Positions 8,119-16,844 of a stretch of DNA of 64,000 bases are shown in pieces (position 1 is the first letter of the stretch; each line of letters starts with the position of its first letter). Source of the DNA: Chitinophaga pinensis (GTDB lineage Bacteria > Bacteroidota > Bacteroidia > Chitinophagales > Chitinophagaceae); the NCBI GenBank assembly GCA_902167325.1, contig LR632930.1, positions 1,178,001-1,242,000 on the forward strand, given 5' to 3'. A program made the position numbers and the translations under genes. The notes under the pieces are model-generated. The model ran no database searches. It saw only the letters and a program-made list of their open reading frames with translations, and was not told the DNA's origin.

Positions 8119-9459
8119 ATGCAGTTACTCCGTTTTTATCAATCGCTTTTCTTCCGCAACCGCCTGTATCTCGCACTGGGTGTACTGGTAATTGTGTTCA
8201 TCATCGGGTTCTTCCTCCCGTTTGCTTTCCTGCTGGGTTTGATTGGCTCCGCGGTATGGCTGGCTTTATTGCTGGTGGATCTCTTCATCCTGTATGCCCC
8301 CCGCCGGCCGATACAGGCCAGCCGGGTAATGGCCGATCGTTTCAGCAATGGCGACGAAAACCCGGTGCAATACCTGCTGCAAAGCCGGTATGGATTTCCC
8401 GTATGGGGCGAAGTGATGGATGAGCTGCCCGTTCAGTTTCAGCGGAGGGATTATACGTTGCCCTTCAGGCTTAGCACCGGAGGCGATGCGCAGCTGCGGA
8501 TGACGTTGCGCCCGGTAGAAAGAGGAGGATATGCATTCGGAGATTTACATGTATATATCTGGAGCGCATTTGGTTTGGTATGCCGCCGTATCACGCAGCC
8601 GCTTGCCCAAACCGTAAAGGTTTATCCTTCCTACATGCAGCTTCGCAACTTCGAGCTTTTCTCCATTAAGCATAAACTGAACGAACTGGGTGTTCACCGC
8701 CGCCGGGTGATCGGGCACAGCATGGAGTTTGATCACATTAAAGAATATATCCGCGGCGATGATGTGCGTACACTCAACTGGAAAGCCACGGCACGCCGTG
8801 GTAACCTGATGGTGAACAGCTACACAGAAGAACGTTCTCAGCTTGTGTATTGCGTGATCGATAAAGGCCGTACCATGAAGATGCCCTTTGGCGGACTCAC
8901 CCTGCTCGACTATGCCATTAATGCCACACTCGTTTTCAGTAATGTGGCCATGCAGAAAGGAGATAAATCAGGTCTGATTACTTTCACCGGTAAACAAACA
9001 GAAGTGCTCCCTGCAAGCAATAAGAAAATACAACTCAGCAAAATTCTGGATCAGCTGTATGCCCAAAATACCGACTGGATGGAAACTGATTATGAGCGCC
9101 TGGGTGTACACCTGCGGGCTTCATTATCACAACGCTCGTTCCTGATGCTTTTCACCAACTTTGAATCACTCTCCGGAATGCAGCGGCAATTACCTTACCT
9201 GAAGCAGCTCGCCAAATACCACATCCTGCTCGTTGTGTTCTTCGAAAACACGGAACTGAAAACGGTGAACGAAAAGCGGATGGAGGAAACAGAAGATATT
9301 TATATGCAGGTGATAGCACAGAAGTTTGCACACGAAAAGAAACAGATCGTACGGGAGCTGGCACATGCAGGTATCATGAGCCTGCTTACGGCTCCTGAAC
9401 ACCTGACTGTTAATGTGGTAAACAAATACCTGGAGCTGAAATCCAGAATGGTGCTTTAA
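8119..9459 (+). CDS. DUF58-domain protein
   Basis: 446 residues. Two membrane segments at about 17-60 (YLALGVLVIVFIIGFFLPFAFLLGLIGSAVWLALLLVDLFIL), then a soluble part with the DUF58 hallmark at about 205-230: EFDHIKEYIRGDDVRTLNWKAT followed by ARRGNLMVNSYTEERSQ, and a von Willebrand-like fold after it (CVIDKGRTM, where a metal-site DxSxS is not well kept). It is last of the operon, beginning one base after the MoxR stop. Works with MoxR (family knowledge). A shared convergent terminator follows. Confidence 0.9.
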   Translation: MQLLRFYQSLFFRNRLYLALGVLVIVFIIGFFLPFAFLLGLIGSAVWLALLLVDLFILYAPRRPIQASRVMADRFSNGDENPVQYLLQSRYGFPVWGEVMDELPVQFQRRDYTLPFRLSTGGDAQLRMTLRPVERGGYAFGDLHVYIWSAFGLVCRRITQPLAQTVKVYPSYMQLRNFELFSIKHKLNELGVHRRRVIGHSMEFDHIKEYIRGDDVRTLNWKATARRGNLMVNSYTEERSQLVYCVIDKGRTMKMPFGGLTLLDYAINATLVFSNVAMQKGDKSGLITFTGKQTEVLPASNKKIQLSKILDQLYAQNTDWMETDYERLGVHLRASLSQRSFLMLFTNFESLSGMQRQLPYLKQLAKYHILLVVFFENTELKTVNEKRMEETEDIYMQVIAQKFAHEKKQIVRELAHAGIMSLLTAPEHLTVNVVNKYLELKSRMVL

Positions 9460-9484
9460 TCCCATCAGCCATCCTGTAAAAGAA

Positions 9485-9528
9485 GAAGCGCCGGCACGTT
9501 TGCAGATATGCAATTATGCCGGCGCTTC
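9485..9528. terminator. Bidirectional terminator between DUF58 and receptor genes
   Basis: Perfect 12-bp stem (GAAGCGCCGGCA at 9485-9496 with its complement at 9517-9528). It sits between two convergent genes and can serve both; T-runs are weak. Confidence 0.65.
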
Positions 9529-9542
9529 GTGTCTGGACAATT

Positions 9543-12251
9543 TTATTGACGGCGTCTCCCGCGATCGTTTGACTCTTCCTCCTCCGTTCCCAGCTCGAAT
9601 TCTTTCGGCCCTTTTTTGCCCAGCTTAGTGAATTTGCGGATGTTGTAAGTAACGTTGAGGCTGAGGTAGCGCACGTTGCGGCGGTTGTTGGAAAACTGCT
9701 CGTAATCTTTCGTAAGCTCATAGAAGTTCCTTACGCTTGACCCGAAGATGTTTTCTACGGAGAACGCTACGTTGAGCTTGCGCTGGAACAGATTCACCTG
9801 TCCTTTCAGACCACTGCCAAAGCGTGCTTCCTGTTTACCCTGGGCATAGTAGCGCGGGCCATTGTACCGGAAATTCGCTGAAATATTGAACACCCGGATA
9901 CGGTAACTGGTCCACACATTGAGGTGGCTGGTCCATCCGGAAACATGTGCGAATTTGTCACTCACTGCTCCCTGTCCATCTGCCCCACCATCAGTTTTGG
10001 TATCGTAGTAACGAAGGCCTCCGTTGATATTCAGCTGGAGGGCGCCTTTGTTATTATTAGTAGGCCGGAAGAAGTGGGAAGTAAGCGTTATATATGCGTT
10101 GTGATCACGGCGGGAGGCCAGGTTCACAAATGTGCTCTTATTAATGATAGTAGTATCGTTGATATACTGTACCTGTGTGTACCGTGAGATGATATCATCG
10201 GCATCCTGCTTTTCCAAACCAACTTTCATGGAATGCGATTTAACCTGAATGCTGTACTCTGCGCGGTAGTCTTTTGTGAAAGACGGGCGCAGGTTAGGGT
10301 TACCGGTACGGATATTGAAGCTGTCTGTCGTATTCACGAAGGGGTTCAGCTGGTCGGGCGTAGGCCGGTCCATATTCCGGGAGAAGTTGAACGACAGCTG
10401 CTGCTGTTTGTAATCGTACGTGAAATTCATACCGGGGGCGAAGTTCGTATACTTGAAAGGCACCCGGCTACGGAGAGAATCCAGCAGTGCTTCCTGGTTA
10501 AAGAACTGAATACCCGGATTGAAGCGCAGGTTAGCCCGGTGGTCTTTCCAGGGGCTGTAATTAATACCCACAGAACTCCTCACTTCATAAGTCTTATTGT
10601 TGAATTCGTTACCGGCAAATGTTTCCCGCGATTGCTGGCTGTTGTAGGAGAACCTGCCGGTGAAGTTATAACCCAGTTTGGGGTTGGACTTACCCGTGCT
10701 GGCATTTACGGCGTAGTTCTGGTTAAATGATGTATAGTCGGTGCTGAGGCGCGGAGCATCCAGCAGCTCATGATCGTTCACATTTTTCCGCTTCGCGATA
10801 TTCTCGTTAGCCGATCCGCTAAGAGAAGCATCACCACTGAGATCATAGTATTTACCTTTTTCCAGCGGCTGGCGGAAGTGGATGTTGGTCCGCATACTGT
10901 AGTTACCGTTGCGCTGGTCATTGTTCTGAAGGGAAGTATCATCTGTGAGCGGATAGAGATAATCATTGTACCCTCTTCCTGTACCGCCCGATTTGGTGAA
11001 GTTGAAACCCGCTTCCAGTTTCTTATTACGCTGCTCGTATTCTTTGGAATAGTTCCAATCTGTAACAGCACGATAGCCATTACGTCTGTTTTCGTTTTCC
11101 TGGTTTTTGAGCATGGTAGGTTTATGGGAAGCATTGCTATTGATGGAATTGTTAGTACTGTTGCTGCCATCGCCCGTCCAGCCGAGGGTTACCGCGCCAC
11201 GCAGAAATTCCTTGTCAGTGAATTTCCTTTCATACCGGGTGTTGAGGTTGTGGTTGAAGTTATAGCTGGTACGGAAATTCTTTTGGGAGAGATAAGAACT
11301 GTCGCCTCCCGCAGTTTTCGGGAAATAAGTGCGCTGCAGATAGCTGGAGTCGGAATTATATTGACCGTTATTGAAATAGGTGACCTGGAAGGGGGCGAGG
11401 TTGAGGTTGTAACGCATTTTAGCGTTGAGGTTACGCCGACTGTCCACCCCGGCGGTTACCGCAGCAGAATAGCCGCGGAACTTCACTTTCCGGGTAATGA
11501 TATTGATATACCGGATATTGTTGCGGCCTTCCACCAACGCCTGTTCTGCATCTACGGCATCGGGCGGTACTTTCAGTACTTCGATCCTTTCAATCATAAA
11601 GGAGGGCAGGTTGTTGAGGTAGCTGTTGGCATCCATGCCGGTTTGAGCAACGGGCTTATTATCGACATAAAACCGTACCTGGTCCTTTCCTTCCATGGTG
11701 ATATTATTGTTCGCATCGATCGTAACCCCGGGAACATATTCGAGCAGTTCCATACCGGTACCTCCGGGTAGGAAGTTTTCGTCGGGGGTGAAGATGATGG
11801 AATCCTTGTTCATGGTGAACATCTTCTTCTGTCCTACCACTTCCACTTCTTTGAGGCTGCGGGTGCCGGTTTCGAGGATGATGGTGCCCAGCTCCCAATG
11901 GGGCCTTTCACCATTGAGTTTTACTTTGGTGAAATAGGGTGTAAAACCCATGGTGGCTACTCTTATAAGATAACTACCGTATGGCACCGGCTTCAGGACA
12001 AACGTTCCCTTCTCATCGGCGGCAACACCGTTGATGACGGTAGAGTCATCTTCGTTCAGCAGGGCTATGGTGGCGAAAGGGATCGGTTCTTTATTGCCGG
12101 TCTGTTGCACTTTCCCGCTGATGGCACCGGTTTCCGTATCCTTATTCGATGGGGGCTGCTGTGCGTAGGCTTCCTCAAAGGTGAACATACATCCGAGCCA
12201 GCAAAGGATACCGATAGCGGCGCCTATGCTGCTTTTTGGCGTGATTCTCAT
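9543..12251 (-). CDS. Outer-membrane receptor with carboxypeptidase-like and TonB-plug-like domains (OMP_b-brl_3 type)
   Basis: 902 residues. Signal peptide 1-30 (ending EEAYAQ), a carboxypeptidase-regulatory-like domain at about 42-130 (GAISGKVQQTGNKEPIPFATIALL), a plug-like region at 130-240 (EVVGQKKMF ... LLEYVPGVTIDANNNITMEGK) and a long barrel to the end rich in N/Y/F strands (e.g. NRRNVRYLSLNVTYNI). The barrel is of the class annotated as outer membrane beta-barrel family protein. No SusD partner lies beside it, so the substrate is unknown; peptides or siderophores are possible. The C-terminal tail is charged (EFELGTEEEESNDRGRRRQ). Its upstream region to the SDR gene holds only a hairpin. 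Confidence 0.85.
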   Translation of the reverse strand: MRITPKSSIGAAIGILCWLGCMFTFEEAYAQQPPSNKDTETGAISGKVQQTGNKEPIPFATIALLNEDDSTVINGVAADEKGTFVLKPVPYGSYLIRVATMGFTPYFTKVKLNGERPHWELGTIILETGTRSLKEVEVVGQKKMFTMNKDSIIFTPDENFLPGGTGMELLEYVPGVTIDANNNITMEGKDQVRFYVDNKPVAQTGMDANSYLNNLPSFMIERIEVLKVPPDAVDAEQALVEGRNNIRYINIITRKVKFRGYSAAVTAGVDSRRNLNAKMRYNLNLAPFQVTYFNNGQYNSDSSYLQRTYFPKTAGGDSSYLSQKNFRTSYNFNHNLNTRYERKFTDKEFLRGAVTLGWTGDGSNSTNNSINSNASHKPTMLKNQENENRRNGYRAVTDWNYSKEYEQRNKKLEAGFNFTKSGGTGRGYNDYLYPLTDDTSLQNNDQRNGNYSMRTNIHFRQPLEKGKYYDLSGDASLSGSANENIAKRKNVNDHELLDAPRLSTDYTSFNQNYAVNASTGKSNPKLGYNFTGRFSYNSQQSRETFAGNEFNNKTYEVRSSVGINYSPWKDHRANLRFNPGIQFFNQEALLDSLRSRVPFKYTNFAPGMNFTYDYKQQQLSFNFSRNMDRPTPDQLNPFVNTTDSFNIRTGNPNLRPSFTKDYRAEYSIQVKSHSMKVGLEKQDADDIISRYTQVQYINDTTIINKSTFVNLASRRDHNAYITLTSHFFRPTNNNKGALQLNINGGLRYYDTKTDGGADGQGAVSDKFAHVSGWTSHLNVWTSYRIRVFNISANFRYNGPRYYAQGKQEARFGSGLKGQVNLFQRKLNVAFSVENIFGSSVRNFYELTKDYEQFSNNRRNVRYLSLNVTYNIRKFTKLGKKGPKEFELGTEEEESNDRGRRRQ

Positions 12252-12474
12252 CTAGGTATAATATCTATAGGTTGATGCCGAAAAATACGACTCCATCGCC
12301 CGCCTGACATGGCTTTTACACCTGTGCAGGATTTACGGGATAAATGGTAATGCACATTTCGGTCTGGTAATTACGTGGTCCGTTCACATTGATAGACGTT
12401 ATTAATCAGCCAAACGTTTAAGCAGAAGGGTGGATAATGGAAGAGCGGGGATTGTGGGAGATGGGCGGTAGGGA

Positions 12475-12516
12475 ACAGTGCAGGACAGTCGCGTGGCCGC
12501 AACTGTCCTGCACTGT
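12475..12516 (-). terminator. Long hairpin downstream of the SDR gene
   Basis: Perfect 15-bp inverted repeat (ACAGTGCAGGACAGT at 12475-12489 against 12502-12516), 10 bases past the SDR stop. There is no good T-run on the minus strand, so termination is likely but not certain. Confidence 0.55.
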
Positions 12517-12525
12517 CTTATGAAA

Positions 12526-13281
12526 TTAAATGGAGAGGTACGCTCCATCTACCGGGTAGTAGGAGCCGGTTACGAAAGATGCTTTGTCGGAACTAAGCCA
12601 GATTACGAGTTCAGCCACTTCTTCTGCCTTGCCAAGGCGGCCGATGGGGTGTTTGGAAACCAGCATTGCTTTCGCGGCTTTGTCCATTTGTTGCAGTAAC
12701 GGGGTATCAATAAATCCGGGACCTACAGCGTTGATGCGCACCCCCTGTGAAGAGTATTCGGCACCTGCAGTTTGTGTGAGACCTACCACGCCATGTTTGG
12801 CTGCCGAATAACCTGCAGAATGCGGGAACCCCACCTGACCCAGAATGGAAGCCATATTCACAATGGCACCGCCACCGTTTTTCAGTATGGCCGGCAGCTG
12901 GTATTTCATGCAATAGAAAACGCTGGATAGGTTGATGGCGATCACCTTGTCCCATCCGCCTATGCTCATATCGCCCACCGGTGCGGCTTCTCCTCCTATT
13001 CCGGCATTGTTACAGGCATAATCGAGGCGACCGTAATGTTTGATGGTCTCATTCACGAGCTTTTCGCATTCCTCCGCCTTACTAACATCGCAGGCTACAA
13101 ACTGCGCGTCGCCACCGTTCTTACGGATCTTTTCCACAACACTGTTGCCATGCTCCACGTTAATATCCGATACGATTACTTTAGCTCCATGCTTCGCATA
13201 AAGGAGTGCCGTAGCCTCTCCAATGCCGGAGCCTGCGCCGGTTACCAATGCCACTTTTTCGGAAAATAACTGTTCCATCAT
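12526..13281 (-). CDS. Short-chain dehydrogenase/reductase
   Basis: 251 residues, classical SDR size. Cofactor motif TGAGSGIG at 14-21, NNAG at 91-94, catalytic Ser145, Tyr158 and Lys162 (YSAAK), and the PGFIDTP loop after the core. Asp39 in IVSDI after the second strand suggests NAD(H) preference (inference). The closing VTGSYYPVDGAYLSI is typical of glucose 1-dehydrogenase-like or 3-oxoacyl-ACP reductase-like SDRs, so the substrate cannot be named. It stands alone, divergent from the OmpA-family gene, with its own promoter element at 13371. Confidence 0.93.
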   Translation of the reverse strand: MMEQLFSEKVALVTGAGSGIGEATALLYAKHGAKVIVSDINVEHGNSVVEKIRKNGGDAQFVACDVSKAEECEKLVNETIKHYGRLDYACNNAGIGGEAAPVGDMSIGGWDKVIAINLSSVFYCMKYQLPAILKNGGGAIVNMASILGQVGFPHSAGYSAAKHGVVGLTQTAGAEYSSQGVRINAVGPGFIDTPLLQQMDKAAKAMLVSKHPIGRLGKAEEVAELVIWLSSDKASFVTGSYYPVDGAYLSI

Positions 13282-13370
13282 TTAAGTTTTAAAATGAATA
13301 ATAGACAGGGTTACGAATGTGTAAGTGCAGTAGGTTTAACGTAAAATGGCCGGGGATTGTTTGTAGACTG

Positions 13371-13378
13371 CAAAGGTA
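13371..13378 (-). promoter_or_regulatory. Candidate -7 element (TACCTTTG) for the SDR gene
   Basis: Plus strand reads CAAAGGTA, the complement of the Bacteroidota -7 consensus TAnnTTTG. It lies about 90 bases upstream of the SDR start. No clear -33 TTTG was found. Confidence 0.45.
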
Positions 13379-13487
13379 CGGGGTGGAGGTGTTAGAGAAA
13401 TCCTAAGATTGAAAGGGTATAACATATTTGTGTCATATATGAGGCGGTGGATAATATTTGCGGTGATTTTCAGTTAATAGGAAGCTC

Positions 13488-14984
13488 ATGAAGCGAAGAA
13501 TGCGACTGTCTGCCCTGTTACGTTTACTACCTGCCCTCCTGCCATTTCACCAGGTGGCGCTGGCCCAGAACCTGGTCCCGAATCCCAGTTTCGAAGAGAT
13601 TAATATCTGCAGGGAATATAGAGCACCATGTGCCCCTGTGGGTTGGGAAAATGTGGCACCTGCTACGCTGAAAATGAATTACAATTTTCACACGTACAAG
13701 AATGGGGCAGGTAATCAGATGATACGGCTTTTGGCCGGCAGCGATGCTTTTGCACGCAACTATGCTCAAACGAAACTCTTGTGCCCGCTTGAAAAAGGGA
13801 AGCGCTACCGCCTGTATGCCATTGTAGGTACCAATGCAGCATCTCCTGAGCTGGATTTTTACCTGTCTGATAAATATGCTTACCGGTATTACGGCGAAGC
13901 CATTGCCAACGTACCCCCTACATTAAAACTGCATGAACTTAATATCAGGAAAAAGGTCCCCCAATCGATCTTTTGGGCGATGGAAGCAGCGTTTACTGCA
14001 GAAGGTAACTGGCAGCATCTGTTAATGGGAGTCATGGCGAAAAGGGAATCAAGGGTAAGCAGGGGAAATGAATACGTTTACATAGACTCCCTCAGTATTG
14101 AACCGCTGGAACCGGGCCCGCTTTGTTCAGGAGCAGCTTTGGTGATGGATACACTCCGTACCCGCATCGACCGGCATACCATACCCGACGAGTTCTTTGG
14201 GCCTCGGGACGATTCTGTCCACGTCAGGCTGCACCGTAAATTGAAATGTATAGATATCGGGGTACCGGGAGCAGATATTTTCACGGCAGCCGGCCGCTCT
14301 GCAGACCCTGTGGCTGCGGCCCGGGTAGATTCCATTATTCGTGCCTATGAACCGGAAACGGGGCAACGGGTGGAAGTTACCGGGTTTTACTATCCACAGG
14401 ACGGCCTGTACAACAAATCGATATCCGTTATTCAGGCGGAAAGAGTCAGGGAAGTACTCGTAAATAAATACGGATTCAACAAGGAGGAGATCGATGTAAC
14501 GGCGGCAGGTAAGGCCCCGCCTTATAATCCTGATGGGGAAGATGGGCGGGAAGGGCGCAATTTCGTGAAGATTGCCTTTTGTGTAAAAGATACGAATACT
14601 GCGCCCATGGCGCCTCTTGTCGCAAAACCGACTCTGCAGCCCGATACGCTCATCATTCCGGACGTATTGTTCAGATTTGACCGTCACGAACTCAATCCGG
14701 CCCTTTTTAAATCGCTCGACAGTCTGGTAGCGAAGATTCCCCGCATTGAAGGCACTACCCTAGCGCTGATCGGGCATACTGATAATGCAGGGGAAGACGA
14801 TTATAATCTGGCCCTTTCGCACAAGCGCGCAGCTTCCCTGGCAGAGTACCTGCGCAATAAAGGACTGGGGGATTACATCCTGCAGGTTAAAGGTGAGGGT
14901 GAGCACCGACCGGTGTTCCCGAATGATACTCCCGAGGGGCGGAGGCGCAACCGGCGGGTGGAGATCATCATTTACAGGCAATAA
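13488..14984 (+). CDS. OmpA-family surface lipid-free protein with two OmpA-like domains
   Basis: 498 residues. Signal peptide 1-26 (ends VALAQ). Residues 28-205 resemble the NPSFE-type beta-sandwich seen before OmpA domains in Bacteroidota (LVPNPSFEEINICREYRAPCAPVGWENV). A first OmpA-like segment at about 280-365 is degenerate: it has YYPQDGLYNKSISVIQAERV where the TD-x-x-G-x-x-x-x-N-x-x-L-S-x-x-R-A motif is expected. The second, 385-498, is canonical (IGHTDNAGEDDYNLALSHKRAASL ... RRRNRRVEIII) and should bind peptidoglycan through its Asp and Arg. A T-rich terminator follows. Role: anchoring the outer membrane or a surface module to the cell wall. Confidence 0.88.
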   Translation: MKRRMRLSALLRLLPALLPFHQVALAQNLVPNPSFEEINICREYRAPCAPVGWENVAPATLKMNYNFHTYKNGAGNQMIRLLAGSDAFARNYAQTKLLCPLEKGKRYRLYAIVGTNAASPELDFYLSDKYAYRYYGEAIANVPPTLKLHELNIRKKVPQSIFWAMEAAFTAEGNWQHLLMGVMAKRESRVSRGNEYVYIDSLSIEPLEPGPLCSGAALVMDTLRTRIDRHTIPDEFFGPRDDSVHVRLHRKLKCIDIGVPGADIFTAAGRSADPVAAARVDSIIRAYEPETGQRVEVTGFYYPQDGLYNKSISVIQAERVREVLVNKYGFNKEEIDVTAAGKAPPYNPDGEDGREGRNFVKIAFCVKDTNTAPMAPLVAKPTLQPDTLIIPDVLFRFDRHELNPALFKSLDSLVAKIPRIEGTTLALIGHTDNAGEDDYNLALSHKRAASLAEYLRNKGLGDYILQVKGEGEHRPVFPNDTPEGRRRNRRVEIIIYRQ

Positions 14985-15010
14985 TTGGCAAGCAAGCATA
15001 AAAACCGAAG

Positions 15011-15041
15011 GGCCGTCTCACTAGTCTGAGGCGGCCTTTTT
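15011..15041 (+). terminator. Rho-independent terminator of the OmpA-family gene
   Basis: 10-bp stem GGCCGTCTCA (15011-15020) with TGAGGCGGCC (15027-15036), one G-T pair, followed by five T. Confidence 0.85.
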
Positions 15042-15063
15042 CTTTGCCACTTGTTTGCCTCCC

Positions 15064-15234
15064 TTTACATTCCTGGTAACCTAAGGCTAACAGAAGAGAA
15101 AAATGTAACATAAAGTATCTACAATCCAGGTATGGTGCAGATATAAGTTACCTATAAGCCACCCCTTTTTAGGGTAGCTTAAAGGTGGCTTAAAGGTGGC
15201 TCAAAGGTATCTCAAAGGTATCTCACATGACAAT
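15064..15234. repeat. Intergenic element, copy 1, with 11-bp inverted and direct repeat array
   Basis: Begins with TTTACATTCCTGGTAAC and ends with CACATGACAAT, both matched in copy 2 at 53246-53394 in the same orientation. The core has inverted 11-mers (TACCTATAAGCCACC), a short T-rich loop, then five direct 11-bp units at 15174-15228 of the form GTRKCTYAAAG, the last one ending ACAT. The inverted and direct arms can pair. No open frame of note. It lies between a terminator and the dps terminator. Confidence 0.75.
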
Positions 15235-15326
15235 TAACAGACAATTTGACTAGCCTGAACTTAAAGTGTCTTATATTGAAAAAAGCTTTATAGGGTAGGG
15301 TAGTGAATATGCAATTATAGGAGCAT

Positions 15327-15368
15327 AAAAAAGGAACCGTCTCAAACAAGTGCGACGGTTCCTTTTTT
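15327..15368 (-). terminator. Rho-independent terminator of dps
   Basis: Perfect 15-bp stem including A6/T6 flanks (15327-15341 with 15354-15368); works on both strands and lies 18 bases past the dps stop. Confidence 0.9.
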
Positions 15369-15385
15369 ATGTTTACAAAGATTAC

Positions 15386-15859
15386 TTATTTATCGAGGTA
15401 CGACCGGAGCATCCAGGCCATTTTTTCGTGCTGGCGGAGAAGGCCGGTCACGAAGTCGCTGGAACCGAGGTCTTTTTGCTTGTCAGCAAACTCCGTAATG
15501 AGTTCCCGCAGGTGGCGGATGATGGTTTCATGGTCATCCAGCAGGTTTTTAATTTGCTCACTTTGTACGTTTGTGTATTCCGGCTCGAGCAGGTTAGTCA
15601 GCTTCAGGAAGTCTACAAGGCGCCCGGTGCTGTAGTGGCCCAACATACGGATGCGCTCGGCCACTTCATCTACGATCTCTGCCAGTTCGCCATATTGTTT
15701 CTCGAAGAAAAGATGCATTTCGGAGAAGTTGTCGCCCACTACATTCCAGTGATAATTCCGGGTTTTGGTGTAAAGCACCTGTTCATCCGCTAATACTACC
15801 TGTAATTTTTCTGCTACTGCCTTCAAATGGTTGTCGCCAATGCCGATGTTCGCTTTCAT
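15386..15859 (-). CDS. dps: Dps-family DNA-protection ferritin
   Basis: 157 residues, usual for Dps. Binds DNA as a dodecamer and oxidises and stores iron using hydrogen peroxide, protecting the cell in starvation and oxidative stress (family knowledge). The inter-subunit ferroxidase ligands are all visible with correct spacing: His37 and His49 (12 apart), Asp64 and Glu68 (YHWNVVG, MHLFFE, VDEVAER). The N-terminus is short and not strongly basic, so DNA binding may be weak. Single gene with a strong terminator; 30 bases separate it from the transglutaminase-like gene upstream, so it may also be read from there. Confidence 0.95.
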   Translation of the reverse strand: MKANIGIGDNHLKAVAEKLQVVLADEQVLYTKTRNYHWNVVGDNFSEMHLFFEKQYGELAEIVDEVAERIRMLGHYSTGRLVDFLKLTNLLEPEYTNVQSEQIKNLLDDHETIIRHLRELITEFADKQKDLGSSDFVTGLLRQHEKMAWMLRSYLDK

Positions 15860-15889
15860 GATACAAAATATTTTAATATTAGTTAATGG

Positions 15890-16798
15890 TTACAATTCTA
15901 TCAGGGCATATACCTTATCATTGAGGTATCTGCCACCGGGGTTCCGGGCGGTATAATCCATGTTGATCCAGTACTCGCCTTTCATTTCATGATAATATAA
16001 CTCTTTAACAGGCGGATTGTTGAATAACAGGATAATTGCCTGCTTCATGGTTTCGAAGTCATCTTTATTTCCACAATACAGCTCCGGATAGGCATGCCCG
16101 CGTATGAGTACGATGCGCATACGTGCACCAATGGATTCCAGGCAGGAAGCCATGAGGATGCTATGATCGTCACAATCGCCTCCCATTCCGTTTAGGATAG
16201 TTTCCATGGGGGTGGCGAAGTATTCATCGCGCTGGGAATCGTTCACATATTTGAAATGTTCACGAATATAGCGGTAAAGTGAGAGATAACGGACGATGCG
16301 GCCATACTTGGGGAAGTAAGCGTCATAATAATCCAGTGAATGTTCCACAGAAAAGTTCCGGACGATGGAATCCTTGTAGTTGGTTCTTTCCCGGATGCCG
16401 CGAACGGTTTTATCGACGTAGGTTTCCACCTTGCGGGGGTAAAAGCTGAGGATGTCGAGCTGTTTGTTGCCCCTTGTACCCCAGTTGCCCTGTACCATAC
16501 CCTGATAATCGTTCAGCACATTAGCGAAAGAGTACCTGCCGGTGAACTGGTTGAAAATGAGGATGCCTGCCACCAGTACGAAGGCGGGAATAATGAGTGG
16601 ACGGAAGATCCAGAGGAGCAGCCGGGTGAAAAGGAATACGATCAGTGCGGAAACGAAGAGGTCAATATGCCAGGCGCCTACCTGTATAACAGGCATGAAC
16701 CGGTTGAGATAGGGAGCCAGGGGCAGTATGGTCAACAGGCTCAGCAGGTTCAGGAGGAAGTGCTGAAAAGTTGTGTATTTGCTCTGATCGATGGGCAT
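15890..16798 (-). CDS. Membrane protein with transglutaminase-like cysteine protease fold
   Basis: 302 residues. Membrane segments at about 14-30, 45-64 and 68-84, then a soluble transglutaminase-like domain with catalytic Cys209 (GGDCDDHSILMASCLESIGA), His235 (RGHAYPE) and Asp281 (INMDYTARNPGG). The three residues in this order match the transglutaminase core superfamily, which includes peptidases and cross-linking enzymes. The domain probably faces the periplasm or cytoplasm next to the membrane; its substrate is unknown. It lies 46 bases behind the STAND ATPase gene with its own -7 candidate in the gap. Confidence 0.85.
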   Translation of the reverse strand: MPIDQSKYTTFQHFLLNLLSLLTILPLAPYLNRFMPVIQVGAWHIDLFVSALIVFLFTRLLLWIFRPLIIPAFVLVAGILIFNQFTGRYSFANVLNDYQGMVQGNWGTRGNKQLDILSFYPRKVETYVDKTVRGIRERTNYKDSIVRNFSVEHSLDYYDAYFPKYGRIVRYLSLYRYIREHFKYVNDSQRDEYFATPMETILNGMGGDCDDHSILMASCLESIGARMRIVLIRGHAYPELYCGNKDDFETMKQAIILLFNNPPVKELYYHEMKGEYWINMDYTARNPGGRYLNDKVYALIEL

Positions 16799-16813
16799 TT
16801 CGAATTAGTACCG

Positions 16814-16821
16814 CAAAATTA
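16814..16821 (-). promoter_or_regulatory. Candidate -7 element (TAATTTTG) for the transglutaminase-like gene
   Basis: Plus strand CAAAATTA, 15 bases upstream of the start, in the gap after the STAND gene stop. The -33 element is not clear. Confidence 0.35.
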
Positions 16822-16844
16822 TGCCAAATCTGTGGTACAACCCG

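Noticed and set aside
10770..11771. 333-residue plus-strand frame inside the OMP_b-brl receptor gene
   Set aside because: Antisense shadow with V/I-rich random-looking sequence and no start context or domain.
15174..15228. CRISPR array
   Set aside because: Units are 11 bp and directly adjacent, without spacers, and no cas gene is near.
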